DNA of 64,000 nt, from assembly GCF_932526225.1 (NCBI RefSeq), contig NC_064039.1:4229001-4293000 (forward strand), in the 5' to 3' direction. Shown one piece after another: positions 1-12,716 of this stretch (its first letter is position 1; every line of letters starts with the position of its first letter). The stretch is from Nematostella vectensis. Lineage: Eukaryota; Cnidaria; Anthozoa; Actiniaria; Edwardsiidae. The notes under the pieces are model-generated. The model saw nothing but the letters and a program-made list of their open reading frames with translations, did not search any database and was not told the DNA's origin. The position numbers were made by a program, and so were the translations under genes.

Positions 1-838
1 GCTGATAACCTTAAAGCATGTTGAAAAGGCAAACTAATACAAGAGAAGCCAACAAGAAGATTGTCCTCTTCGCTTTAAGTGAGATCTTTCATATAGAAGT
101 CTTCCCCCTCCGTTTTACCCTTGAGACACCGTGAAGACTTTAGCCTTTTTCGTTTATCCATCGGTTATATATTTCGAACGCTAATAGGACTTTTCTCGAG
201 ACGAAAGAACTGAATTTGAAGTTTATGAAGTCACGCTTTACGGGTAAAAGCAGTATGCTAATTAACTATAACCTTAGGTCCCGGATGTAGGGAACACAGG
301 GTTCCAGGATTAAAGGAGGATTAAAGGATTAAAACACCTTGACGCTCACACAAAGTCTTCAAGCAAAATTCTTTTTTCTTATTATATCGAGAAGATAATA
401 AAAATCCAAACATTTTTCTTTGCTATAATAAAGGTAATGTAGTAGGGAATGTAAAGATGCAAAAACATTTTTTTCGATCAAATTTTCACTTCAAGGCACC
501 CCGTAACCTTAATTGCAGGTTGTTATTGCGAGCGCCCCTCCATACAAACCTTAGCTCTCTCGCGCGGCCATTCAAAAAGCTAAGAACACAAACTACTAAT
601 GACTTCACATATTCGCGGATAGAAACTGACTGCTCTGAAACTCAACATAATCCCCAGCTACGCAGGCTAGTTGGCACCTAGACTCAACTACCCTTTGAGT
701 ATCTTTTTTTTAATATCATGAGGAAAGTAGTTTAAACACAGGCTTACCGCCAACCATCTTCGTCATCCCTTGAAATCCACTCTGGAAAACAGCATATTTT
801 ATGGACCTTATAATTTGGTTATGCTTTGCTCTTTTCAG
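1..838 (+). other. 5' intronic/upstream sequence of eIF4G2, no exon recognised
   Basis: The first recognisable eIF4G2 exon begins at 839 inside the MIF4G domain, so this stretch should be the preceding intron or part of it. The family's N-terminal region (about 85-90 residues, rich in Ser/Gly and ending just before the ILNKLTP segment) was not found here in any frame. The short reading frame at 457-681 has no splice signals or family resemblance. I see no repeat or RNA gene. Confidence 0.6.
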
Positions 839-3800
839 CATTCTTAACAAGTTAACTCCAGACAAGTTTGACAAGCTGTTTTATGAGCTTCTCCATGTTG
901 GCGTTGAAACAAAGTACATCTTGAAGGGAGTCATACTTCTGGTAAGTTGATGCATTGGTTTGCAAACATTGGTTTGTGTCCTTTCAGTATTGCATTGAAT
1001 ATTTGCATATGCCATAAAATCAATGTGCTTAAGGCAGGTCATCACTCACAGTGCAAAGCTCTAAAATACTTAAGAAATACTAAGATCAACTTAAATTTTA
1101 AAAATGTTTTGTGTACACAAGGCACTAATGGTATACTGCTTGGAATTTGTTTCCTACAACATGAGACAAAGCATGTTTAAAACTTAACTTAAAAAAACTC
1201 TGCATGTTTACTTAGAATGACACTTTTCTAGTACTTGCACATGGAAATAAGGAAAACTAAATAACTTCAAAGCCTTTTCAATCAAGATTTATAATCTTTC
1301 CTGTTTTCTAAGAAGATTAAGAATAAAGTTGTATTCACACAAGTGATGGTTTTAGACATTTTTATTCTATTTATCCTCATTTATCCTATCTGTTTTTGTT
1401 TACATTTACTTGTATGGTGCTTTATTCTATTCAAAGGAAGGAAAAGGTCCTTTTTGTAGTCTGTAGGGAAATTACATAATTTTTGATATGTTTAACATGA
1501 AAATTACATTCATCTTATTAAAAAAAACCCTTTTGCACTTGCAGGTGTTTGAGAAAGCTCTAGATGAACCGGCCTACAGCTCCATGTACGCCCAGCTCTG
1601 CCTGCGGCTCAGTGAGGAGGCTCCCAACTTTGATGACCCCGGAAAAACTGGAAACTCAGTAAGTTTGTAACAATGCATCAGTACAATGTGGTTACACGTG
1701 GCCACATTTTAAACTTTAAAGAATGGAATCCAAAATTTTTATGTTTTTGGAAATACTTGAATCTTAGTAAGTTTGTGAGGATAGTGGATTGAAGAAGCAC
1801 AATGTTGAAAAACAAATTAAAACAAAAAAATCTAAAAGTATCCAATACTTATAAAACTGCACACATGTCAGAAACATATAGAAGAAGTCAGAAACATATA
1901 GTCATTTCAATACCATTGTTTGTTGGACCATAAATTCAGTGTGCATTTTCCCAATCTTGATTGATGCTGTGCCCTGTTTCTGTTTCATCAGATTTCTTTT
2001 CTTTCATACAGTTCTTTTATCTTGTGACTCTTCTTCACCTAGTGCTTTTCTATTTACAGACATTTCGACGCTTGCTGCTCAAACAGTGTGAAGAGGAATT
2101 CAACAACAGATCTAAAGCTAGTCAAGGTATGAGTACATAGTATGTATGTTACATCAAGGTATGAGTATATAAGACAGTATGTTACCTCATGATGACTTTT
2201 TGTAAAGCACTTCTGCCTTATTGCAGCTTTTGTACTCTGTGGACACCAGCTTATTCTTTTGATCTTTTTTTTCTGAAGCATTTGATAAAAAAGATGACCT
2301 CACACAGGAAGAGGAAGAGGAGAGAGGAAGCACAAAGCGCAAAATGCTGGGAAACATCAGGTTTATTGGTAAGCACTGCACTGAAGGCTTGATCAAACAT
2401 GGTTGACAATGGTAATGCAGACATATGTTTACTGATTTGTTCTATCGGTGTATTGTGCTACAGGAGAATTGGCGAAGTTGGACATGTTGCATGAAACCAT
2501 CCTACACAAGTGCATCAAACAGGTACACCTATTGTTTTGTAGTTCAAATAGATTTTTTTTATCATGAGCTTAAAAGTCAAGCTGCACATTTTACTCTGGT
2601 ACAGTATATACAGTTATTCCAATATATCTGTTTATGCATGGATACATAAATGAAACCCAGACCATAGCCTCCACACATCCAGTTAACTAATTTGCCATCT
2701 GCATCTTTCCTTTTTATCTGTAGTTACTGGATAAGAAAAAACGAGCATCGGTCGCGGATACGTCTGAAGACATGGAGTGCCTCTGTCACTTGATGAAGAC
2801 TGTTGGGTCGAGGATTGATGGGCCAAAGGCAAAGGTAATCAAATTTATACTGAATATTCGTAACCTGTATTTGATATTGACAGTTGAAATGGTAACCTTG
2901 AAACAAGTCTACTTCCAAAGTTCCCTAACTTTTAAATATTGAATGGAAATCAATATTATCATGGTTTATTGGTCCTTGTTGTAGCCACTGGTCGACCAGT
3001 ACTTTGAGCGAATTTACCAGATTAGAAGCAGGTCTGATCTCCCATCAAGAATACGGTTCATGCTTGAAGGCATAGAAGAGCTACGGACTAACAAGGTAGG
3101 GGTATGCTCTACAGAATGCCATTTAATACTGTTGTTTGTATTGCATGGTGGGTCAATGTTTAAACTGCAAATACTCTTTCGTCAGTCAAGTGTGTTGACT
3201 TGCAGCCTGTAATCTCCTCAACAACTTAGCCATCTAAGTTGAAAAACTAATTTTCTATTGAGAAAGGATAAATAATGCTGGTACTGTAAACAGTTTTTGC
3301 TGTTATAATAAACAAGTTGCTTGAAAACTGGCATTTGCATACAAAGTATGTCAACATCACAACTGCATTTGAGATTATTTCATGGAACTCTATTAGTATG
3401 CTCGATATAGGAGTTTGTGAAATCCTTGATTATTGTATAGAACACAAAATCCTAAAAAATGTAAGGAAATGTTATAGACTTTAAAAAAACTTCGATTACC
3501 ACATTGTGACCTATAAGGATTGGAAACAAAGTGGTAGAGTGTTAAGGAACGTATAAGCTTCTAGGAGTGATAATTAGTGAAGACCTTAAATGGAACTCAC
3601 ATGCTGAATATGTAATTGCCAAAGCGGCTAAGAGATTGTACGCACTTCGGTTATTGAATCGTGCAGGAGTAATTCCAAAAGACATATACTGGAAGTATAC
3701 GTTTGTAACATTACGGGAGTCTTAGGATACGCAGTGCAATTATGGCAAGACATTCCTGCATATTTGTCAGACTATCGAATCCATTCAGAGAAGAGCCATG

Positions 3801-6800
3801 AGAATAATATTCCCTGATTCTAATCATCAAAATGCATTGAACCAAGCTAACCTTGTATCACTGGTAAATTGCAGGGATTTTCTTTGTAAAATAGCTGGGA
3901 ACAGTGCTAAGGGATTGAAGTGTTGTAGAGTATTTGTCATGTAGCTCACATTCTGGCATGTAACCACTGTAACTGCAAAGAATAGCGTAGACTGTGGGAT
4001 TTGAGTGAAAGAATGTGTGACAAGTCTCCAAGCATTTTCTTTTGACACTTTACAGTGCTGTATCCATAGACACTGGAAGATTTGCATTCACCATGATACT
4101 TTGTTCAAGCATAAGGTTCTTCTGTTACAGTAATAATTTTATTCTTTTCTTTTTACAGTGGATTCCACGTAAAGTAGCCAGAGATGTTGGTCCAAAGCCA
4201 ATTAACCAGATCCGTCAGGAAGCCTTTCGGGTAATAGAAATAATGTCAAATGTTTGCTAAAATTTAAACCCATTGAACAGCTGATTTATCTATCTTTTCT
4301 TTGTTAGGATTTCCCACCCAGTTATCCTGTTCCTCATGGAATGCTGAGGAATTCCCCACCCCACCCAGGGCCAATGTTCGGCAGACATCCAGGTGGCGGA
4401 AAACCAGCGATGCGCCAAATGGAGCCCAACCAAGGGCATGGCTTCAATGATGTGTTTCTGCGGGATGATCCTGGACGAGCGAGGTTTGATGACTTTGGAG
4501 GAATGATGGACAATAAGGCTCCATATGGACTAAGGTACATATGAATGAGAGCTTAGAGGTATGAGAGTCGCTAGAGAGTATTATCACAGCTTCTTTTGCC
4601 TGTCTTACCAGAGCTCTAACTGCATTTATGTACTGTATCGGATCATGGACCTTGGCCAGATGTGCCTTTCTTAAGGGTGAGGGGTGACTTATGCCCAGCC
4701 CTGGCTTCGCACTCGTATAAACATTTCCAGTGGAAGAGCAATATTGAATGGAAAATTGATGACTAACAAAGTTTTTTGGTTCCCAGTTACAATGAAGATG
4801 AGTTTGACCGATTCACACCAAAGGACCCGTGGGCTGGACTTGCTAACACCTCAATCCGATCCTCACCTCCTCTGACTGGTTCACCTCCATCGTCCAGGCA
4901 CCCCCACTATGGTGGCTCACCTCCGTCTTCCCGAAACCAGCAATACGGTAAGATGTAAACTGACAATAATAGCAATGTGCTTTATTTAGGGTCACCTTGG
5001 TCCTCCCTAAACCAGCAATATGGTAAGATGTAAACTGAGCAATTTGCTTAATTTAGGGTAACCCTCTGATTAATTTTTATTATCCTTTTTATAGGATCAC
5101 GTAGACCCCCACCACGCCCTATTCAGCTCAATACTGATGGCGAGGTAAGTGTTAAAGAGATACTGAATTTTTAGCGCACAGCATCTCAAACATTTAAAAG
5201 CCTAACCTACTGTGCCTACATATTAAAAATGTTGGGAGGCATAAATAGTAGATAAAAATTTTCAAATAGCAGTTCCACTTTGATAGATACAACAGATTTG
5301 TTCAATTTTCACTGATTGCAATATTGAGTATTTATCAAGGATTCAATTAGTAAACTACAAATAAATAAATAATTATCCATAAGCACTAGTGGTCTTGCAA
5401 CTTTAATGCACCATTTGTCATTTGTTATTTGCACCAAAAAGGTTTTTGTAAAATAGGTGTACTCCAAATATACAAAAATGAAATATTTTTCATATATTAC
5501 TTACACAATCAATTTAGGTATGCATTTGGTGTATTGGCATATACACCATATATGGTGTATGTACATGTACTGTATAGCTATATTGTACTTATATTGCACA
5601 AGTCGATTTAAGCTTCTTTGAAAAAAAATGGCTCTTGTATACCAGATAAGCCTTCGTCCAGCTCGAGATTCCATTGCAGCTAAGACGCTTGGCCTGAATA
5701 CCCGACCTCAAGGAAAAGTGGTAAGTCTTTTTACTGAGTTTTATCAATAATACTACATTTATTTTGTCTTAGCATCTAAATAAGGTAATGCCCAAGTTTT
5801 GTCTTGGCGAATGTTGATGTTTTGTTTCTGTATGTGTTTCTGTAGGATCCATTGAATAGAAACAAAGCACCACCTATCATTGAGAAAACTAAGCCGAAGA
5901 AGCCTCAGGGGCCTAGTAAAGCTGATCTAGAAAAACAAATGGTAAGACTTCTCAACTTGAGACTGAGCTATTCTTGACACAATAGGAGACTCTGTACTGT
6001 GGTGCTTGTGACGATAACTAACTTGATGTTATTCCATGGACAGACAGAGATTCTAAAGGCATACCTTGACAATAAGAATGACACTGCTGCTATAAGATCT
6101 ATCCAGGCAATGAAGACCAATAAGTAAGTGTTGTACATATTACTCAGAATTTGTTTAGATAACATTCAGAATAATTACGTGGTAAAGCATTTTATTTAGT
6201 TTCCACAACCATTTTCAGTACTTTCATGCTTCTCTTATAAATTACAATGTAGTACACTAATGGTTGTCAGTCAAAGGGACATGAAGTCTCCTTTTTGCTG
6301 GCAGGTTTTGGATTCTTTGCGTAGTTAGAAAATTGTTGGAACCACACAGACAAGCTTGACTTGCAGGCAGGTTAAGATATTAGAACATACACCAGCTAGT
6401 CCATATTAGCACATAAAAATCATTTAAATGAATCTTGTTATCATGCTGCATTTGCACTAGGAATGGCAAAATGCAAGTTTTTCATTCGCTGGAGATTGGC
6501 TTAGACAAGAACGACGAAGAACGCCATTTGATCTGTCAGTTGCTGCAAGCGATGCACAAGGAAGGACTCACCAGCACTTACACCATACTCCAGGGGCTGC
6601 AGGGTGTTTTAGAGGGAAAAGCTGATAGCGATGACGGGCACCATGTCAAGGACTACATCGCTTGCATGGCTGCAAGAACCATTATACAGGTAACTATAGC
6701 ACGATCAGTTAAACTGCGAAAGCATAAACAATATGCTTTAATGGTTTGTTGTATTTGTTGTGTTCGTTGTTTAAATCAGAGGGCATACCACGGGATTCGT

Positions 6801-9800
6801 CATTCACACAATCCTTGCAGGTTCACTTGAAGCGAAAGAGATGAAAGGATTTTAATTCGAGAAATTTGATTCTCAATCTTTTTTAGTAAATGTGTTTTCC
6901 ATCCTTTCAAAAGGTTACTAAAAGTAACGAAGACTGCATGGTTTTGAAGCTAAAGTTTTAATTTTAGTTTATCTGCGCGCTGCAAACACCGGTTGCATGC
7001 GTTTGGACACGCACAACAAAACACCCCATTTCGAATGAGCGCGCGCTGTTTTGAATCGGTAAAATTCATAGATCCGACATGTCAATCACGCGCGCACGAA
7101 TAGCCAATCAGGAAAGAGATGGTGCAATAACAGCCATGTGGTCCCACAAATGTCCCACAAAAAGTCGGCAATCGACGCCGAAAAAGATTGGTTTGAGATA
7201 TTTTTATGCGAATCTGGACAAGCGAATAAGCATTTTCCGGTCAGCGTAGAAAGTGCTAGCCCTGTTTTCTTTGCTCGGCCGCTTTTAGTGTAGAGTTGGG
7301 ACTCAATTGTAGAAAAACAAATTTACTACGAAGAAACAAAAAGCAAACAAACCACTTACAAGAGCAGTGTAAGTCCTACCATTAAACTTGTGTTTGATAT
7401 TACCTAGGTTACTCCAATTACATATAAGAATGAGACTGTTGTCTGTATTTTTACTGTAAATCTTGACGTTTGCCGATAAAACTTGTAGTTAGAAGTTGGT
7501 CGTAAACAGCGAATTCTGCTGTCTCTTCTGATTTTCCCCGCACTTAAATCACTGCAAGTTGACAAAAATAGCTTTGAAAACACATAAACAACTAGTACCT
7601 ACCGTAGAGAGCACCGCTTTATCTTATCATTTCCAATTTTTCGTTTTTTAAGCTGGATTCTTGCCGTTTCCATTCAACAACCAAACTCGTAGTTATCTAC
7701 TTCTATGCTTCATTCTCACAAGATTTTCACCAAGCTTGGACAACAAGACAAGTTTCCATCATGTTAAGTTACTGTGTTTTATTTTTCAAGTCGCAGGAAA
7801 ACCCCTATAAACGTCTGTATTTAAAATAACTCCGGGCAGGACTCACTGACCTCATCCGACATGTGTACAATGGGACTTTTGGGTTGCACTTCGCTGGCTT
7901 CTATTTGCTGCTTTCTGATTGGATATTCGTGCGCGCGTCGGATCTATGAATACTGTTTTCGTTGTTTGTGTTGTAGAAAACATTTATTACGTAATCAAAA
8001 AAATCACTGCGGAACCAATATTTTGATCATGAGGTGACGAATATCGTGGTGTATAATAGTACATACCACGGAAAACTATGGGAAATTTGTTAAATTGAAC
8101 TGAAAAGTGAAAACCTTTACCAGCGACGTCTTTGGATCCGATTGGATGTCTGGAGAATATGTAGGAAAGCAGACAAAGCAGAAGTCGAAGATTCCAACCT
8201 TCAGACTTTAATTTCAGCCCTGAAAATTAAAGTCCGAAACTTTGGAATCTTTCGACTTCTGTTTTGTCTGGTTTCCCGATACTTGCTTGTTGTCTTTTGA
8301 TGAATCACAAAAAATGAAAAGCTTGCTGAATTCTATTTTATATGTGTGTGATCAAACTCACATAAACAAGTTAAGTGCCTCTTTGTTTGATAATAGTAGA
8401 GATAAGAAAAGATCATGATTCTCCTATCCAACTGCAGGGTCTCGTGACACTAAGTGATGTCTGCAAGCTTATGGATGGTGGAAACTTTTACCCAACTCTT
8501 TTGCTCATCCTTAAGAAGTTGGAGCAACTGAACGGTCAGGTGAGATAACCACCCAACACGCTGTGACAAGTTTGGAACTATATTTCCAAGCTGTTTATGC
8601 ATTGAATAATATCAGGCACACCGATGCTCTAGTCTCTTGAACAAAGTTTCCTATTTTATTAGCTAATAAAATCCGAGGATATTTTCGAGGAAATGTAGCT
8701 TTTTTGATGGACAACAATCTTGGATGCATTTCATTTTAGAATCTTTGTTGAATATGTATTTTACATTAACAATACAGTGGCTGAAGGTGAACCCTGATTA
8801 TATACTCCTAGATCTAATACTGATCGTGATTTTATTTTAGATATAGGAAAATTAGGCCTTATTGAAAGAAATTTTAAAAAATGGTTTATAATATACAGAT
8901 GTTGTTTAATATGTTATGTTTAACTCGTAAATCTTTCTATGATAGGAATGGCTAATGGATGCATTTAATGAGGCTAAGATAGACCTTCTGTCCACTCTTC
9001 CAGGTACTGTACAGATACTTTACGCTACACTGACAAATTTACTTACAAAAATAGTTTTTTCTAATTTTATAAATTCGTTTGTGTTATTGGGGAGCCTTTA
9101 AGCTTACTGGTTGTTTCTTTGTTTAGAATCCTCTCGGAACAGTTGCAAAATGATGGTTATCCTCGAAGAACAGGTATGACTATATTCAAACTCATCCCCC
9201 CCCTTAGAGCCCAAACAAATTCTACAATGCGTACGTAGATTACATATATTACTCACTGTATATCACAAGAAGCACTTTTTTTATTCGCTGCTGTTTATAT
9301 TCTTCAGTCTCTCTCTTTCTTGTTCCCTTTGCTGAGGATTCAAGCCGAATTGTACAAGAAGATAGAGGAAGACCCCAACTCTTCTGCCATCTACAAGTGG
9401 ATCAAGGTAAGCTTATTCGTACTAACTGGCAAATGGAGCATTGTCGACTGTTAAAATGAGCTAGAATCAGTGAAAACATTAAGGCCGGTGCCTGTTCCAT
9501 TTTTTAATTGCATCTTTTTTTGTAGTGTTCATAGTTTGCAGTTTTATTTTATTTTATTGAATCGCCCTCTTTTTCTCAACTTAAAAAGACTCTAATTGTT
9601 TTGTTTTAGGACAACGTGGATGCTTCACTCCACGACCAGCCGGAATTTATTAATGCTATCACTACTTGGTAAGTCGGCAGCAACCCATTATTCCCGTCAT
9701 TATATGACATCTAAAAGGAACAGAAAGGGAAATCGCAAAAGAAGCATATTACCCTGTCTCACAGAAACCACTTTCCCGAATTCTCCTTATAACGCTGAAC

Positions 9801-12716
9801 GAACGACTTCAAAACTTATGCCTGTGACTCCTACACTAATAGCACATTCTGAATAAATCGAACTTGATTTTGAAGCCAATACACTTTAAATGACTTAGTC
9901 TATTTAACCTATTTCACAACTATGGACTGTGATCCTTCATAGCAGGCGCATTCTGAGTAAACCTTGTTGCCATTTTTGCTGCGGGAAATAAATGAACTTC
10001 AGACCTCCGTGTCTATCAAGAAAAACAAACTAAAAGTATACAGTAATAAGTCTATCTCCAAAAATATCATCGTAGAGGAGAAATATTATTTTAGACAATT
10101 TTGTAAGATGTGTTGACAAACCTTCGAGCTCGCGGAAAATCGAATCTGAAAAAGAATTCGAATACTTGCCGTAGTTTTATTGCCTAGATAAATTAATTGT
10201 TGCTGAAAACACTACCGTCTTTTTATCGTTATTTAGAAAGGCATTATTCCTACCTCGAAAAAAAAAAATAGATTCTTTAGCTTCATCGCGCACGAACAAA
10301 ACGGTTCGCTAACAAGAAAACGGAAGAAAAGAGCTTTTATCTACAACTGCAAGACTTTTGACTTCTGAACAACTTCAATTCAATCCATTAAAGGAGGGTG
10401 CATAAACGCTTATTTAATCAGATCGAGATGGTGCACAACACGTCTTTTTTATCAAATAAATCTCGATCTAAGAAGTCCCTCATCACCAGCCTATTTTTTC
10501 TGAGAATGCTCATACATTCTCTGTATTAACCCTTTCACTCCTGGGTACTTTTGAGCAAAGTTATAAGAAAAACTGACTGAAAACAGAAACCTACCCCCCT
10601 ATTTCAAGTCCAACACTACCAGTTAAGCAAAGCTACCGCTGACCCAAGACGGTATGCCTTGAAGTTTCCAACAATGCACTGCGGTGACTTTTCTTTCTAG
10701 CGACGGCACTGCTACAGTCTGTTGCTTACAACAGTTTTGCTTGTAATTTGCCTAAAAATTACAGCTTTTTCACATCTGGAGAGTGCCTTAGGACATCATA
10801 AAGTCTTTTTGGGCATAATTAATGCTGTGCTTATGGATGTTTGCACGCTGAGGTTGATTCAATGGGATAATTCCTTGTCTGGGCTTCACCAAGTGAGAAA
10901 GGAATTTTCTAGTGAATGGCCTCATACTCTCCAATGTGGGCCATCTTTGCTACCCAACCTTATTCAAAAATTGTTTTCAGGCTTATTCTGGGTTCCTTGA
11001 ACCTGGAAATGTTTTGTTTGGCTTCGGGGCAAAGAGACAAAAAAGAAAAAAAACTGTTATGATTCTGGGGGAGGAGATTGCTCGCCTGTCTGTCAAGGTG
11101 TTTCCAAGACTCCCATGATGCAGTGCAGGCATGCAAAATAGGCTAAACATGGTGACTCGCTTCTAATGGAGGTTCTAGCATTGATTATTGTGACTGATTG
11201 CTGTAAAATGGGACCTGACGGAGCGCAATAAAGGTATCTATTTGTGACTTGATCTGTGTTTGTTTGTCTCTATTCTGTAGTTCGGAATTTTGTGTCTTTT
11301 TTGGTAAGAAATGTTTCTGAGTTTAAGCATTTGTTTTATGAATTTGTCAGAAATCGGGGTTGATATTTTGACAAAAGAGTCAATTCTATTACATTGCTTG
11401 GATTCGCTTTTGAAGGTCGTCTATGCCTTGGAGGAATCTATGAGTATTCGGGTCTGGTGATGTTTAGTTTGCATTTCTGACGTTTTGGAGTTGGGCCTAT
11501 ATTTTACAGGCGTCTCAGGGCGGTATAGTAATGAACGACTTAACCTGCATTGGCTCTCTTGTTTTTTTTTCCACATAGTTACTGTATTTCAACCGATTTC
11601 ATAAGATTTCTGTCCAAGTTGGGTTGACAGCTATGCTATTCCCCTAAAGCATCAATACATTGAAGGATTTAAATATACCTTAAAAAGTTTTTGTACAACA
11701 AAGAATTGCTTTTCGTGGATATTTCACGGGTAACCACTAGTATTTGATAAATTTGTTTTTACATGGGCTATTTCCCTAGACGACAGGCGCATCTTACAAA
11801 AAAATACTGTCTACCTTGAACATGCACCTATTTTGTGCTATGTTACTTGTTATATTGCAACGAAATATTTTCAAACCTCTGTTTGATTAAGTTGTTTATA
11901 CATGCAGCATTTTGAGGTATGCAACGCAGCAGAGCACTTTGGGAAAAGGTGTGGACATAAGTCTTCCTCCTGACAAAGACCTGGTCGAGAAAGAAATACA
12001 CGCCATCAAAAAGCTTAAGGTACGTTTCAGGAAGTGCACTGCTGGCTATATTTAAGAAGTTCATGTTGTAGCTGGGGTCAGATATTTACTCACGCGTTTC
12101 CCATATGCTGTGTTCTCAGCCTCTTCTGGACAAGTTTTTGCTCGAGAAAATCGATCTTCAGGTTTGCGCACTGTACGCGCTGCAAGTCTTCTGCCATACC
12201 AACAACCATCCAAAAGGTAATTGATTAACGATGAATAGTTGCGACTGCCACGTGCGATGAGTCAAAGGCGCTTGTCTGACGGTTATTGTTCGCCACCAGG
12301 TCTGTTGCTACGCATGTTTATGCTGCTATACGACCTCGAGGTTGTGGACGAAGAAGCCTTTGTCAAATGGAAGGAAGATGTCAACGAGAAGTACCCGGGC
12401 AAAGGGAAGGCACTTTTCCAGGTGTGTTTACAAGTGCACAAAAAAATACGACTAATTGTACGTATATGTTTTCTTGTGGGCATTTCGTAGAAACTTTTTT
12501 AAATATTTATTATTTTGGACTTTGATATATTTTGAGACTGTGAAGGATAACTCTGACCCTTTAATTAACAAAATAAAATAGGCGAGTTGAGTGCAGCAAG
12601 ATTTTCCCCACTTGTTAGCCAATGTGATGCTAATCTCGACTTATTTCTAGGTGAACACGTGGCTAACCTGGCTTGAGACCGCTGACGAGGAAGGCTCCGA
12701 ATCTGAACCCGAGTAA
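839..12716 (+). CDS. EIF4G2: Eukaryotic translation initiation factor 4 gamma 2 (DAP5/p97/NAT1), 24 exons, 5' end outside the window
   Basis: eIF4G2 is a cytoplasmic eIF4G-like scaffold that binds eIF4A and eIF3 but lacks the eIF4E-binding region, and supports cap-independent or alternative initiation. Exons with GT-AG borders in one frame: 839-941, 1545-1658, 2060-2126, 2279-2368, 2464-2522, 2724-2834, 2985-3095, 4159-4230, 4308-4534, 4787-4947, 5095-5144, 5646-5720, 5846-5941, 6044-6123, 6461-6689, 8438-8539, 8946-9003, 9127-9173, 9308-9406, 9610-9668, 11908-12019, 12120-12216, 12300-12421, 12651-12716. They give 801 residues, and all phases close. Exons 1-8 are MIF4G (ILNKLTPDKFDKL, KMLGNIRFIGELGKLD, WIPRK, INQIRQEA). 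Exons 9-13 are the Pro/Gly-rich linker with ISLRPA. Exons 14-19 are MA3. Exons 20-24 are the W2/HEAT domain ending LTWLETADEEGSESEPE, the acidic-aromatic tail that recruits partners. Vertebrate DAP5 starts at GUG; the start here cannot be examined. Confidence 0.96.
3540..3900 (+). mobile_element. Degenerate non-LTR retrotransposon (LINE) reverse-transcriptase C-terminal fragment
   Basis: It lies in the eIF4G2 intron between the exons ending at 3095 and starting at 4159, in sense orientation. Translation in shifting frames gives the typical RT C-terminal signature: KLLGVIISEDLKWNSH, then AAKRLYALRLLNRAGV with a PKDIY segment, then YAVQLWQDIPAYLSD, then IESIQRRAMRIIFP. At least two frameshifts and a stop separate these blocks and no endonuclease or catalytic FADD segment is nearby, so this is a dead 5'-truncated relic. 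The clade (CR1/L2/Rex-like) is not resolved. Confidence 0.8.
4990..5022 (+). other. Duplicated 33-nt mini-exon of eIF4G2 (possible cassette exon)
   Basis: The last 33 nt of the exon ending at 4947, with its donor and following intron bases, are repeated here. The copy has its own acceptor (tttatttag) and donor (GTAAGATG). It encodes GSPWSSLNQQY against GSPPSSRNQQY in the parent exon. It is 33 nt long and starts and ends in the same phase (1-1), so inclusion would add 11 residues without a frameshift. A third acceptor-like piece (taatttaggg) follows at about 5048-5058. Whether it is used is not visible from DNA. Confidence 0.6.
7066..7949. repeat. Inverted-repeat pair in an eIF4G2 intron, possible foldback/TIR element
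   Basis: The arm at 7066-7116 reads TTCATAGATCCGAC, then CACGCGCGCACGAATAG and CCAATCAGGAAAG. It recurs in reverse complement at about 7911-7949, which lacks 11 nt of the left arm. The arms are CpG-rich and each contains a CCAAT box facing the other. The roughly 790 bp between them hold no coding frame. I see no clear target-site duplication, so a transposon origin is likely but not shown. Confidence 0.5.
8163..8275. repeat. Near-perfect intronic hairpin (about 53-bp arms, 5-nt loop)
   Basis: The left arm 8163-8216 (starting AGGAAAGCAGACAAAGCAGA) pairs with the right arm 8222-8275 with only a few mismatches or bulges. It sits in the same intron as the inverted-repeat pair at 7066-7949. It could be a small MITE, or a structured transcript feature in the pre-mRNA such as a miRNA- or siRNA-type hairpin. 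The sequence alone does not decide between these. Confidence 0.6.
10530..11275 (+). repeat. Interspersed repeat, ~740 bp, copy A (sense orientation in eIF4G2 intron)
   Basis: It starts with TTAACCCTTTCACTCCTGGG and ends near AATAAAGGTATCTATTTGTG. It matches, with moderate divergence along its whole length, the reverse complement of 31580-32306. Shared landmarks include ACTGACTGAAAACAGA, GGACATCATAAAGTCT, TATTCTGGGT and GGGGAGGAG. There are no convincing terminal repeats or open frame, and the family is unclassified. Confidence 0.7.
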
